From the NCBI RefSeq assembly GCF_004114975.1, contig NZ_CP030051.1, forward strand, positions 5,580,001-5,644,000: a DNA stretch of 64,000 nt. The letters are read 5' to 3'. The first letter of the stretch is position 1. Each line of letters starts with the position of its first letter. The DNA comes from Bradyrhizobium guangdongense. GTDB taxonomy: Bacteria > Pseudomonadota > Alphaproteobacteria > Rhizobiales > Xanthobacteraceae. Shown here one piece after another: positions 32,421-41,073 of the stretch. The notes under the pieces are model-generated. The model was not told the origin of the DNA, made no database searches, and worked only from the letters and a program-made list of their open reading frames with translations. Made by a program: the position numbers and the translations under genes.

Positions 32421-33767
32421 ATGTCGAAACGCCATGTCGTGATCATTGCCATGGGCCTGCTTGCCAGCGCTTCGGCGCTTGCGCAGACCGAGACCACGGG
32501 CCAGAGCGGCCCCAAGGCCAATAGTTCGTCCGGCACGGTGCCCGCGACCGCCAACCCGGCTCACGCCGCCGCGCCAAAAGCCGCAGCAGCCCCGGCCTCC
32601 ACCGCCGAGAGCCGCTCCGCCGCGGCGCTCGCGCTGACGCATGAGCCGACCTATGATGAAGGCACCGCCCAGCGGATCAAGGACGCGGCGCTGAGCTATT
32701 CCGACCTTGCGGTGCGCGGCGGCTGGCCGACGATTCCCGCGGACGCAAAATTCGCGCTCGGCGTCCAAGGGGCCAATGACGATCTGCTCCGCAAGCGGCT
32801 GATCCTCTCCGGTGACCTTGCGTCCGACAAAGCGAGCGGCGCCTATGACCAGGATCTCGCTGACGGTGTGAAGCGCTTCCAGGCCCGTCACGGCCTTGCA
32901 CTTACGGGCCTGATGACGCCGCGCACGCTCGCGGCCATGAACGTCCCGGTGCAGAAGCGTATCCGCCAGCTGGAAGCCTCGCTCGAGCGGCTCGAGAACA
33001 CCAATTTCAGCTTCGGCCAGCGTTATGTCGTGGTCAACATCCCCGCCGCCTACGCCGAGGCGGTCGAGAACGACGTGGTGGTGCGGCGCTATCGCGTCAT
33101 CGTCGGCAAGACCGAAAAGCCCTCGCCGACATTGACGGCCCAGATCACCGGCGTCGTGCTCAATCCGACCTGGACGGTCCCCTCCTCGATCGCCAAGACC
33201 GAGATCTCCGCCCACATGCGCAAGGACCCGACCTATCTGTCGCGCATGCACATGGAGGTGCTCGACGCCCACGACAATCCGATCGATCCGCGTTCGGTCG
33301 ACTGGTCGGGCACGCACACGCCGAACTTCACCGTGCGCCAGCAGAACGGCAGCTTCAACGCACTCGGCGCGGTCAAGATCGACATGCCGAACTCCTATTC
33401 GGTCTACATGCACGACACCAACCAGCGCAATCTGTTCAGCGACGACTACCGCTTCGATTCCCACGGCTGCTCGCGCGTCGACAATGTGCGCGATCTCGCC
33501 GCCTGGCTGCTCAAGGACCAGCCGAAATGGACCCGCGCCGCGATCGATGCAGAGATCGCCACCGGGCAACATCAGGACGTCGCCATGGCCAGGAAGGTCC
33601 CGGTCGCCTGGATCTATCTCACGGCCTGGATGACCAAGGACCAGACCATCCAGTTCCGCAACGACGTCTATAACCAGGACGAACAGTTGCTGGAGGCGAC
33701 CGCCGAGGAAGCGGCGTTCTTCAGCAACGCCGGCAACCACCCGCTGACCGCGCATATGGCGCAATAG
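32421..33767 (+). CDS. L,D-transpeptidase (YkuD/YcbB type) with peptidoglycan-binding domain
   Basis: 448 residues. Signal peptide MSKRHVVIIAMGLLASASAL, then an Ala/Pro-rich linker (~residues 24-70), a PG_binding_1 domain (DLADGVKRFQARHGLALTGL, MTPRTLAAMNVPVQ) and a YkuD catalytic domain (RRYRVIVGKTEKPSPTLTAQ) ending in the nucleophile motif HDTNQRNLFSDDYRFDSHGC followed by SRV. Such enzymes cross-link peptidoglycan stems 3-3 or attach proteins in the periplasm. GGGGAAGACC precedes the chosen ATG, and a 12-codon longer frame lacks a ribosome site. Confidence 0.9.
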   Translation: MSKRHVVIIAMGLLASASALAQTETTGQSGPKANSSSGTVPATANPAHAAAPKAAAAPASTAESRSAAALALTHEPTYDEGTAQRIKDAALSYSDLAVRGGWPTIPADAKFALGVQGANDDLLRKRLILSGDLASDKASGAYDQDLADGVKRFQARHGLALTGLMTPRTLAAMNVPVQKRIRQLEASLERLENTNFSFGQRYVVVNIPAAYAEAVENDVVVRRYRVIVGKTEKPSPTLTAQITGVVLNPTWTVPSSIAKTEISAHMRKDPTYLSRMHMEVLDAHDNPIDPRSVDWSGTHTPNFTVRQQNGSFNALGAVKIDMPNSYSVYMHDTNQRNLFSDDYRFDSHGCSRVDNVRDLAAWLLKDQPKWTRAAIDAEIATGQHQDVAMARKVPVAWIYLTAWMTKDQTIQFRNDVYNQDEQLLEATAEEAAFFSNAGNHPLTAHMAQ

Positions 33768-33875
33768 GCATGCAATCGCGGCACGGGTGGCTGCGGATCT
33801 CTTCACCCGCCGCAGTTGACCCGGACCTCGGGCTGACAGCACATTGCGCCTTGTCTGAAGACAAGCGAGCGCGCG

Positions 33876-34691
33876 ATGCCTGACCTCTCCCAAAATACCC
33901 CCTACGCCGACGGCAAGATCCTCAAGCAGGTCATCGACGGCGTCGGCGTGATCACCTTCAACAATCCCGACAAGCGCAATGCGATGTCGCTGGAGATGTG
34001 GGAGGGATTCGGCGAGGCGCTGACAGCCTTGCGCGACGACGAGACGGTGCGCGTCGTGATCCTGCGCGGTGCCGGCGGCAAGGCGTTCGTGTCGGGCGCC
34101 GACATCAGCCAGTTCGAGAAGGTCAGGCACAACGCTGCCGCATCCGAAGCGTATGCCAGGCGCAGCGCCGCCCAGCGCGCGCTGCTTGCCGATTATCCCA
34201 AGCCGACCATCGCGTGTATCGAGGGCTTCTGCCTCGGCGGCGGCATGCAGGTCGCGATGCTCGCCGACATCAGGATATCAGCGCATGGCAGCCAGTTCGG
34301 CATTCCCGCGGCAAAGCTCGGCATCGCTTATGGCTATGACGGCTTGAAGCACCTGGTGTCGCTGGTCGGGCCGTCCTGGGCCCGGCTCCTGATGTATACC
34401 GGCATGCGCATCGACGCGGCGGAGGCGCTGCGCATCGGCCTCGTCGAGCGCCTGTTCCCCATCGATCAGCTCTGGGGAGAGACGATGGCGATCGCGCAGA
34501 CCATCTCCGAAAACGCCCCGCTCGCGATCAAGGCCGCCAAGATCACCATCGCGCAGGTGCTGAAGGACGAAAGCGCCCGCGACATGGACGCGATCAAGGC
34601 GATCGGCACGGTCTGCATGGACAGCGCCGATTTTCGCGAGGGCCGGCAGGCCTTCATGGAAAAGCGGAAGCCGCAGTTCAGGGGAAGGTAA
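33876..34691 (+). CDS. Enoyl-CoA hydratase/isomerase-family protein lacking both usual catalytic glutamates
   Basis: 271 residues, full crotonase fold: FVSGADISQFEKV and GFCLGGGMQVAMLADIRISA supply the oxyanion-hole backbone. Aligning by eye with rat hydratase, Glu144 corresponds to Gln125 (GGGMQ) and Glu164 to Ala145 (FGIPAAKLG). A classical hydratase is therefore unlikely; isomerase, thioesterase, decarboxylase or a non-enzymatic role is possible. It stands alone, with the transpeptidase gene 108 bases upstream and a palindromic repeat downstream. Confidence 0.83.
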   Translation: MPDLSQNTPYADGKILKQVIDGVGVITFNNPDKRNAMSLEMWEGFGEALTALRDDETVRVVILRGAGGKAFVSGADISQFEKVRHNAAASEAYARRSAAQRALLADYPKPTIACIEGFCLGGGMQVAMLADIRISAHGSQFGIPAAKLGIAYGYDGLKHLVSLVGPSWARLLMYTGMRIDAAEALRIGLVERLFPIDQLWGETMAIAQTISENAPLAIKAAKITIAQVLKDESARDMDAIKAIGTVCMDSADFREGRQAFMEKRKPQFRGR

Positions 34692-34720
34692 AGGGTCGCC
34701 TCGAGCGCACGTCTTTCCGT

Positions 34721-34807
34721 CGTCATTGCGAGGAGCCCTTGCGACGATGCAATCCAGAAAGCATCTGCGGAGAGATTCTGGATTGCTTCGCTGCGCTCGC
34801 AATGACG
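34721..34807. repeat. Interspersed palindromic repeat, family A copy 4
   Basis: CGTCATTGCGAGGAGCCCTT then GCGACGATGCAATCCAGAAA, returning through TCTGGATTGCTTCGCTGCGC to TCGCAATGACG. The outer left arm is the GAGGAGCCCTT variant seen in part of the copy near 37.07 kb. Confidence 0.85.
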
Positions 34808-34946
34808 AAGCGGAGAGAACGGCACTCTGGAACTCGCCGGTAGTCTGAACCTTCATTCACCAAGATTAAATTCCTCGCGCGGTTTGTCGCGGTAGCAACC
34901 ACTTGATCCCTCGCAAGTTCTTCCGCCACCAACGAGGGAGATTGCG

Positions 34947-35225
34947 ATGAAACTCAAATTTGCTGTTCTTGGTCTGGCTGCCATAGGCGGTGCCGCGCTG
35001 GCGTCGGGACAAGCGCTCGCGGCAATGCCGAACGGCATCCCGCAGGCCGACCAGGTTGCGAGCGGTCCGGCGGCGCATGTCGATCAAGTGCGGATGGTCT
35101 GCAATGCCTGGGGCCGCTGCTGGTGGCGTCCGAACTATTACGGCGCCTACGGCTTTTATGGCCCGCGGCCGTTCTACGGCCCGCGCCCCTGGGGCTGGCG
35201 CCATCGCTACTGGCACCGCTGGTGA
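34947..35225 (+). CDS. Small secreted aromatic- and Arg-rich protein
   Basis: 92 residues. Signal peptide MKLKFAVLGLAAIGGAALAS with cleavage after ALA near residue 26; the mature C-terminal half is rich in Tyr, Trp, Pro, Gly and Arg (NYYGAYGFYGPRPFYGPRPW, ending HRYWHRW). Two cysteines lie in VCNAWGRCWWRP. GAGGGAG precedes the ATG. Such low-complexity small secreted proteins are common in Bradyrhizobium; function unknown. Confidence 0.78.
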   Translation: MKLKFAVLGLAAIGGAALASGQALAAMPNGIPQADQVASGPAAHVDQVRMVCNAWGRCWWRPNYYGAYGFYGPRPFYGPRPWGWRHRYWHRW

Positions 35226-35230
35226 ACGAG

Positions 35231-35251
35231 AAGGGGCCGCAAGGCCCCTTT
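35231..35251 (+). terminator. Rho-independent terminator
   Basis: AAGGGGCC-GCAA-GGCCCCTT: 8-bp stem with a GNRA tetraloop and TTT, six bases past the stop of the small secreted-protein gene. Confidence 0.85.
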
Positions 35252-35310
35252 GCCCCACGCTCCCGATCGAAGAGACGAATCCCGCTCGTTCAGCAGACCA
35301 GGCAGCAGCT

Positions 35311-35850
35311 CTAGGAAGCCGCTTCGTGGAGAAGTTGGCCCGCAGTTACGATGCGCACTGAGCGATTTGTTAAGAGGTTGCTCCAGACCCGATGGTGATG
35401 TCGGATCACGGCAGCAGCGTCCATATGCGGCCGATCGCTCACTGTATGAGCGTCACTGGCAACAACGACGTGGTGGTCGCTTGATATTGCCGAACGGACC
35501 GTTGAATCGACGCAGGAATCGGTCGCCCAGCCGGTGACGATGACCCGATCCGGCGCAATTTGAGCCAAGGTGCTGTGCAGCCCGGTTCGAACAAACGGAT
35601 CGTTCAATGTCTTCTCGATCACGGCGTCGTCTGTGTGACGATCCAGTTCGGGCAGAAATGACCACCCCTCGGCGTCCCGCTCAAAACCATCGCCCGGCTT
35701 GCCGCAGTGCCTGATCCATATGACCTTGCCAGATCTTTCACGCACCATCGCGGTAAGCAAATTTATGCGTCGAACCACGCCCTGAAGATCGTGCTTCGGC
35801 GCACCATTCAAGAGGCCCACCTGCATGTCGAGCACAATGATCGCGTCCAT
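35311..35850 (-). CDS. Isochorismatase-family cysteine hydrolase
   Basis: 179 residues. Catalytic triad placed as Asp in AIIVLDMQVGLL (residue 8), Lys in VIEKTLNDPF and Cys in VTGWATDSCVDSTVRSAISS. The family includes nicotinamidases and other amidases or isochorismatases; HMDAAAVIRHHHRVW does not tell them apart. The start has no good Shine-Dalgarno. It lies 41 bases downstream of the dehydrogenase gene on the same strand and may be its operon partner. Confidence 0.85.
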   Translation of the reverse strand: MDAIIVLDMQVGLLNGAPKHDLQGVVRRINLLTAMVRERSGKVIWIRHCGKPGDGFERDAEGWSFLPELDRHTDDAVIEKTLNDPFVRTGLHSTLAQIAPDRVIVTGWATDSCVDSTVRSAISSDHHVVVASDAHTVSDRPHMDAAAVIRHHHRVWSNLLTNRSVRIVTAGQLLHEAAS

Positions 35851-35891
35851 CGGACTGCTCGGCTATTTCGAGAACTGAATATACACCTTCC

Positions 35892-36971
35892 TCAGAGCGC
35901 CGCGAGCACCGCCCTGGTGATATCCGCCGTGCCATTGCTGCCACCAAATTCCATCGGCGTGAGACCCCCGGCATAGACCTGATCGACCGCGCGCTCGATT
36001 TGCTCGCCTGCCTCCGTCGCGCTCTCGATGCCGTGCTTGTCGGCGAGCCAGTCCAGCATCATCGCCGCCGACAGGATCATGCCGGTCGGGTTGGCCTTGC
36101 CCTGTCCCATGATGTCAGGGGCGGTGCCGTGGCATGGCTGGAACACCGCGTAGGTGTCACCGATGTCGGCCGAAGGCGCCATGCCGAGGCCGCCGATCAG
36201 GCTCGCGGTGATGTCGGAGACGATGTCGCCGAACATATTCTCCATCACCATCACGTCGAAATCCCATGGGCGCTTGACCAGCATCGCCGCGCAGGCGTCG
36301 ACATAGAGCCGATCGGTCTTCACGTCCGGATGCTTCTTCGCGATCTCGTCGAAAATGCCGCGGAAGAACGCAAACGCCTTGAACACGTTCGCCTTGTCGA
36401 CGCAGGCGAGGGTTCCCTGCTTGCCGCGCGCCTTGCGCCGCTCGGCGAGGCGAAACGAGAAGTCGAACAGCCGCTCGGATGTCTTGCGCGTGATCACCAT
36501 GGTCTCGCGCGCGTCCTCGTGGGTGACGACGCCCTTGCCCATCGAGGCGAACAGGCCTTCGGTGGACTCCCGGATCACCACGAGATCGATGCCGCGCTGG
36601 TCGGCGCTGACGATCGGGCTCGGCACGCCGGGAATGAGGCGCGCCGGGCGCACGCCGGCATAGAGATCGAAGATGAAGCGCAGCTCGATCTGCGGCGCGA
36701 TTTCGGTGTTGTCGGGGTAGCGCACCGACGGCAGACCGCAGGCCCCGAGCAGGATCGCGTCCGCCCCCTCGCACAGCTTGATCGTCGAATCCGGCATCGA
36801 CTTGCCGGTGGCGAGATAATTGTTGGCGCCCGCCGGCGCCTCGGTGAAGCGGAAGCTCAGGCCCGACCTGTCGCCGACCTTGCGCAGCACTTCGAGCGCG
36901 GGCGCCATGACTTCGGGACCAATGCCGTCACCGGCGAGCACGGCAATGTGAAAGGCGTTGTTTGCGGACAT
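35892..36971 (-). CDS. Isopropylmalate/tartrate-type beta-decarboxylating dehydrogenase
   Basis: 359 residues. VLAGDGIGPEVM opens the family fold; substrate Arg residues in LRFIFDLYAGVRPARL, IRESTEGLFASMGKG, and metal-binding Asp residues in FDVMVMENMFGDIVSDITAS; NAD loop in QPCHGTAPDIMGQGKANPTG. The decarboxylating dehydrogenases include LeuB, tartrate and homoisocitrate enzymes. With no leuC or leuD nearby, a catabolic tartrate- or malate-like role is more likely than leucine synthesis. AGGAAA precedes the ATG at 36971; the longer frame to 37082 reads through a palindromic repeat and is rejected. Confidence 0.85.
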   Translation of the reverse strand: MSANNAFHIAVLAGDGIGPEVMAPALEVLRKVGDRSGLSFRFTEAPAGANNYLATGKSMPDSTIKLCEGADAILLGACGLPSVRYPDNTEIAPQIELRFIFDLYAGVRPARLIPGVPSPIVSADQRGIDLVVIRESTEGLFASMGKGVVTHEDARETMVITRKTSERLFDFSFRLAERRKARGKQGTLACVDKANVFKAFAFFRGIFDEIAKKHPDVKTDRLYVDACAAMLVKRPWDFDVMVMENMFGDIVSDITASLIGGLGMAPSADIGDTYAVFQPCHGTAPDIMGQGKANPTGMILSAAMMLDWLADKHGIESATEAGEQIERAVDQVYAGGLTPMEFGGSNGTADITRAVLAAL

Positions 36972-37000
36972 GGGTTTCCTACGCGACGAAAGAAGTGGCC

Positions 37001-37088
37001 CGTCATGGCGAGCGAAGCGAAGCAATCCAGAACTGCATCTGCGGAAACATTCTGGATTGCTTCGTCGCTTCGCTCCTCGCAATGACGC
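37001..37088. repeat. Interspersed palindromic repeat, family A copy 5
   Basis: CGTCATGGCGAGCGAAGCGA then AGCAATCCAGAACTGC, returning through TCTGGATTGCTTCGTCGCTT to TCCTCGCAATGACG. It separates two dehydrogenase genes read in the same direction and would lie in any shared message. Confidence 0.85.
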
Positions 37089-37094
37089 GTCGAA

Positions 37095-38162
37095 CTACGG
37101 CACGAGCACGGTGCGCCCGACCACCGCGCCCTGCTGCAATTGCAGCAGCGCCTCGTTGGCCTTGTCGAGCGGCAGCCGCGTCACCGGGATCGGCGGCACC
37201 TTCTTCGCACGCACGAGATCGAGCAGTTCCTGCGTCTCGCGCAGGTTTCCCACATAGCTGCCTTGAATCGTCACCGCCTTGATCGGAATCAGCGGCAGCG
37301 CCCAGGTCGCGCCGCCGCCGAACAGGCCTACGATGACGAGCTTGCCGCCCTTGGTCAGACAGTCGAAGCCGAGCTGCGTCGTCGCGGCGTTGCCGACGAG
37401 ATCGATCACCGCGCGGATCGGACCGCCGGCCTTCTTTGCCAGCTGCTCCAGCGCATCCGGCGCCTTGGGATCAACAGTTGCAAGCGCGCCGGCCTTTTCC
37501 GCGGCCTCGCGCTTCCTGGCGTCGATATCGACCATGATCGCACCCTTGCCCCCCATCGCCTTCAAGAGCGAGAGCGCCATGAGCCCGAGACCGCCGGCGC
37601 CGAACATCACGATCGGCGTGTCGAAATGCTGCTCGACCTTCTTCAGCGCGCTGTAGGTGGTGACGCCCGAGCACGCATAAGGCGCGGTCGTCGCGGGATC
37701 GAGCCCCCTGAGGTTGAGCAGGTAACGCGGATGCGGCACCAGCATGTGATCGGAATAACCGCCATCGCAATAGACGCCGAGCGAGCGCGGGGTCAGGCAC
37801 ATGTTCTCGTCACCGGCAAGGCACGTCGCACATTTGCCGCAGCCGATCCAGGGATAGACCAGGCCGACATCGCCGAGCTTGAGATCGCCCTGGTCGGCCG
37901 GCTTCACGTGGGGGCCGAACGCAACAACCTCGCCGACAGTCTCGTGGCCCATGGTCAGCGGCAGATTGATGCCGCGATCCCTCAGCGACAGCGGCTTGCG
38001 GCCATGGCCCAGATCGTAGCCGCCTTCCCAGATGTGAAGGTCGCTGTGGCAGACGCCGGCGGCCTTGACCTTGATCAGCACCTGCGTGCCCGACGGCTGC
38101 GGCGTCGCCTCATCGAACTCCTGCAGCGGCGCCTTGAAATCGGCAACCTTGAAACTCTTCAT
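37095..38162 (-). CDS. Zinc-dependent alcohol dehydrogenase (class with structural zinc)
   Basis: 355 residues. Catalytic zinc ligands in GVCHSDLHIWEGG and MGHETVGEV; structural zinc loop GCGKCATCLAGDENMC; cofactor motif MFGAGGLGLMALSLLKAMGG. It is a standard medium-chain NAD-dependent alcohol dehydrogenase, unlike the 9.5 kb copy that lacks the structural zinc. Substrate unknown, perhaps ethanol or an aromatic alcohol. GGGAGGA precedes the ATG. A repeat separates it from the downstream dehydrogenase. Confidence 0.88.
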   Translation of the reverse strand: MKSFKVADFKAPLQEFDEATPQPSGTQVLIKVKAAGVCHSDLHIWEGGYDLGHGRKPLSLRDRGINLPLTMGHETVGEVVAFGPHVKPADQGDLKLGDVGLVYPWIGCGKCATCLAGDENMCLTPRSLGVYCDGGYSDHMLVPHPRYLLNLRGLDPATTAPYACSGVTTYSALKKVEQHFDTPIVMFGAGGLGLMALSLLKAMGGKGAIMVDIDARKREAAEKAGALATVDPKAPDALEQLAKKAGGPIRAVIDLVGNAATTQLGFDCLTKGGKLVIVGLFGGGATWALPLIPIKAVTIQGSYVGNLRETQELLDLVRAKKVPPIPVTRLPLDKANEALLQLQQGAVVGRTVLVP

Positions 38163-38243
38163 CAGCGTCCTCCCGGCATTCGTCTTGTCGTCGCCACCAT
38201 GCCACGGGCGGCCAAGTGAGACAAATCCGGGACTCGTCTTAGT

Positions 38244-39215
38244 TCAGGCCAGCGGATGGTGGCAAGCCGCGAACTGGCCTGACGTGACCTCGCGCAACTC
38301 CGGTATCTCCGCGCTGCATCGCTGGTCCGCCCGCGGGCAGCGGGTGCGGAAGCGGCAGCCGGAGGGCGGCGCAATCGGCGACGGCGGCTCGCCGGTTGCC
38401 ACACTCTCGGCGGGACGCACATCCGGATCAGGCACCGGAATCGCCTGCAGCAGCAGCGCCGTATAGGGATGCGCGGGTCTCGCGAACAATTGCTCCGATG
38501 GCCCGACCTCGCAGAGCCGGCCGAGATACATCACCGCGACGCGGTCGCTCACGGCTTTGACGACCGCGAGGTCATGCGCGATGAACAGCAGCGTCAGGCC
38601 GAACCGCGCCTTCATCTCCTCCAGCAGATTCAGGATCTGCGCGCGAATGGAGACGTCGAGCGCCGAGACCGGCTCGTCGCAGACGATGAATTCGGGATTG
38701 AGTACCAGCGATCGCGCGATCGAAATGCGCTGGCACTGGCCGCCGGAGAATTCGTGCGGCAGGCGGTTCGCCACGAGTTCGGGATCGAGCCCGACAGCGG
38801 CGAGCACGTCGTGAACCCTGCGCCTGCGCTCGGCGGCGTCCTTGACACCGGCGATGATCAGCGGTTCGGCGACGATGTCGCCGATGCGCCGGCGCGGATT
38901 GAGCGAGGCGATCGGATCCTGGAAGATGAGCTGCACGCGGCGGCGCATCTTGCGCAGCGCCTCGCCCTCCATCGCGGTGAGGTCCTCGCCGTCGAACAGC
39001 ACGCGGCCGGACTTGGCGCGGCGCAATTGCAGCACGGCGCGCCCCAGCGTCGACTTGCCGCAGCCGGATTCACCGACCAGCCCCAGCGTCTCGCCCCGCG
39101 CGACATGAAGGCTGACGCCGGAGACGGCATGCACGGTCTTGTTGCCGAGCCCATATTCGACGACGAGATTGTCGACGTTCAGGAGCGGCTCGTCGCGCAC
39201 GGCCAGCTGCATCAT
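38244..39215 (-). CDS. Dipeptide/oligopeptide ABC transporter ATPase (DppF-like)
   Basis: 323 residues. Walker [19 protein letters not shown]-loop in IFQDPIASLNPRRR, signature EFSGGQCQRISIARSL, Walker B FIVCDEPVSALD and switch His in FIAHDLAVV. The C-terminal oligopeptide-ABC extension has a cysteine cluster (FRTRCPRADQRC, then FAACHHPLA), as in DppF/OppF. It overlaps the preceding ATPase gene by 4 bases, consistent with coupled translation. It is the last gene of the five-gene importer operon. Confidence 0.9.
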   Translation of the reverse strand: MMQLAVRDEPLLNVDNLVVEYGLGNKTVHAVSGVSLHVARGETLGLVGESGCGKSTLGRAVLQLRRAKSGRVLFDGEDLTAMEGEALRKMRRRVQLIFQDPIASLNPRRRIGDIVAEPLIIAGVKDAAERRRRVHDVLAAVGLDPELVANRLPHEFSGGQCQRISIARSLVLNPEFIVCDEPVSALDVSIRAQILNLLEEMKARFGLTLLFIAHDLAVVKAVSDRVAVMYLGRLCEVGPSEQLFARPAHPYTALLLQAIPVPDPDVRPAESVATGEPPSPIAPPSGCRFRTRCPRADQRCSAEIPELREVTSGQFAACHHPLA

Positions 39216-40204
39216 GCGCCGATCCTTTCCGCCATCTGGATCGGGTGGAAGCAGGCATAGAGATGATCGGCCGTCTCGGCGCTCATCAGGCCCGGCTTGG
39301 CCTCACGACAGCGGCTGGTGGCATAGCGGCAGCGCGGCGCGAAGGAGCAGCCCTTCAGCGGCCGGGTCGGATCGGGCGGCCGGCCGGAAATCGCCGGCAA
39401 CGGCGTATGCGGCGCGGTCTCCAGCTTCGGAATCGCCGCCAGCAGCGCTTCCGTGTAAGGCATATGCATGCGTTTGAACAACGCCTGCGTCGGCGCGCGC
39501 TCCACCACCCTGCCCGCATACATCACCGCGACCTCGTCGGCGCGGCCGGCGACGACGCCGAGATCGTGCGTGATGATGATCATCGCCATATGGCGGCGGC
39601 GCTGCTCGCGCGCCAGCAGATCGAGGATCTGCGCCTGGATGGTGACGTCGAGCGCCGTGGTCGGCTCGTCCGCGATCAGCAGTTTCGGCTCGCAGGACAG
39701 CGCGATCGCGATCGCGATGCGCTGGCGCATGCCGCCGGAGCATTGATGGGGATATTGCGCGAGCCGCTGCTCCGGCGCCGGGATGCCGACGGCGGCGAGC
39801 AGCTCGATGCTGCGCTTGCGCGCGGCGGGCGCCTCTAGCTCGAGATGCTCCTGAATCGTCTCCATCAGCTGAGTGCCGATGGTAAGCACCGGATTGAGCG
39901 AAGTCATGGGGTCCTGGAACACCACCGCGAGGTCGCGCGCGCGGAGGCGGCGCAGGCTTTCAGGGGCGAGCCGGACCAGATCCTGACCGTCGAACGTGAC
40001 GCGCCCCGTGAGCTTCGCCTTCCTCGGCAGCAGCTGAAGGACCGCGCGCGACAGCATGGTCTTGCCGCAGCCAGATTCACCGACGATTCCGAGCGTGCGG
40101 CCCGCCTCCAGCGACAGATCCACATGGTCCACGGCGCGCAAGATACCGCGCGGGGTCGGCAACTCGACCGCGACGTCCTCGATCGTCAGGAGCTGTGTGC
40201 TCAC
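39212..40204 (-). CDS. Dipeptide/oligopeptide ABC transporter ATPase (DppD-like)
   Basis: 330 residues from GTG ([20 protein letters not shown]). Walker [17 protein letters not shown], signature [16 protein letters not shown], Walker [13 protein letters not shown], switch [11 protein letters not shown], and the Cys-rich tail ([12 protein letters not shown]). The open frame extends to 40978, but that extra part is antisense-like sequence in another frame of dppC; the GTG overlaps the dppC stop as GTGA. It energises uptake of peptides or similar solutes at the inner membrane. Confidence 0.9.
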   Translation of the reverse strand: MSTQLLTIEDVAVELPTPRGILRAVDHVDLSLEAGRTLGIVGESGCGKTMLSRAVLQLLPRKAKLTGRVTFDGQDLVRLAPESLRRLRARDLAVVFQDPMTSLNPVLTIGTQLMETIQEHLELEAPAARKRSIELLAAVGIPAPEQRLAQYPHQCSGGMRQRIAIAIALSCEPKLLIADEPTTALDVTIQAQILDLLAREQRRRHMAMIIITHDLGVVAGRADEVAVMYAGRVVERAPTQALFKRMHMPYTEALLAAIPKLETAPHTPLPAISGRPPDPTRPLKGCSFAPRCRYATSRCREAKPGLMSAETADHLYACFHPIQMAERIGA

Positions 40205-41073
40205 AGCGCCCCCTGACGCGGGTCGGTCAGCGCCCGCATGGTGTCGCCGACGAGGTTGAACGCCAGCACGGTGAGGAACAATCCGGCCGCCGGCAGGAAG
40301 GCGAGCCGCGGCGCGACGTCGAGGCTGTCGCGCCCCTCGCCGATCATGCTGCCCCAGCTCGCCATCGGCGGCGGCACGCCTAGGCCGAGAAAGGACAACG
40401 CCCCCTCGACCACGATGGTGACGGCGACACCGAGCAGGAAGAAGGCGAGCAGCGGCAGGATCACGTTCGGCAGCAGCTCGCGCAGCAGAATGCGCGCATG
40501 GCTGGCACCCAGTGCCTCGGCCGCGATCACGAATTCGCGCCGCGCCAGAGACAGCGTCGCTGCGCGCGCGACCCGCATGAAGGCGGGAATGCCGAGCACG
40601 CCGAGGATGACGGTGAGATTGGGAATGGACTGGCCGAGATAGGCTGTGACCGCGAGCGCGAAGATCAGCGGCGGAAACGCCAGCAGCACGTCCATGCTGC
40701 CGACCACCAGCGTTTCGAACCTCCCGCGGAAATAGCCGGCGAGCAGACCGAGCGCACCGCCGATGCCGAGGCCGATCAATGGGGCGATCAGCCCGACTGT
40801 CAGCGAGACGCGCGCGCCAAAGATCAGCCGGGCCAGTTCGTCGCGGCCGAGACCGTCGGTGCCAAGCCAGTGCTCGCTGGAAAAGGCGGCGCGCCGCTCC
40901 AGCATGTCCATGTCGACGGGATTTTGCAGCGGCAGCAGAGGCGCAAGAATCGCAAGCGCGAGGATGATGGCGAGCCAAAGGCTCGCGATCCAGAACAACA
41001 GCCCGAGCTTGCGCTTGCGCCTGACCGGCGCGGCTGTCACCTCGTCCTGCATCGAGAGCTCAAGCGTGGCCAT
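40201..41073 (-). CDS. ABC transporter permease (DppC-like)
   Basis: 290 residues. An N-terminal helix (GLLFWIASLWLAIILALAIL), then the five-helix permease core with the cytoplasmic EAA-type loop AAEALGASHARILLRELLPN. Start MATLELSMQDEV follows GAGGATC and overlaps the dppB 3' end by 14 bases, tight packing typical of an operon. It pairs with DppB to form the channel. Confidence 0.9.
   Translation of the reverse strand: MATLELSMQDEVTAAPVRRKRKLGLLFWIASLWLAIILALAILAPLLPLQNPVDMDMLERRAAFSSEHWLGTDGLGRDELARLIFGARVSLTVGLIAPLIGLGIGGALGLLAGYFRGRFETLVVGSMDVLLAFPPLIFALAVTAYLGQSIPNLTVILGVLGIPAFMRVARAATLSLARREFVIAAEALGASHARILLRELLPNVILPLLAFFLLGVAVTIVVEGALSFLGLGVPPPMASWGSMIGEGRDSLDVAPRLAFLPAAGLFLTVLAFNLVGDTMRALTDPRQGAL

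Noticed and set aside
36972..37082. 37-residue N-terminal extension of the isopropylmalate-type dehydrogenase
   Set aside because: It is translated repeat sequence (family A) and lacks a ribosome site.
40205..40978. N-terminal extension of the dppD frame
   Set aside because: It runs entirely through dppC in another frame; the GTG at 40204 with GTGA overlap is the sensible start.
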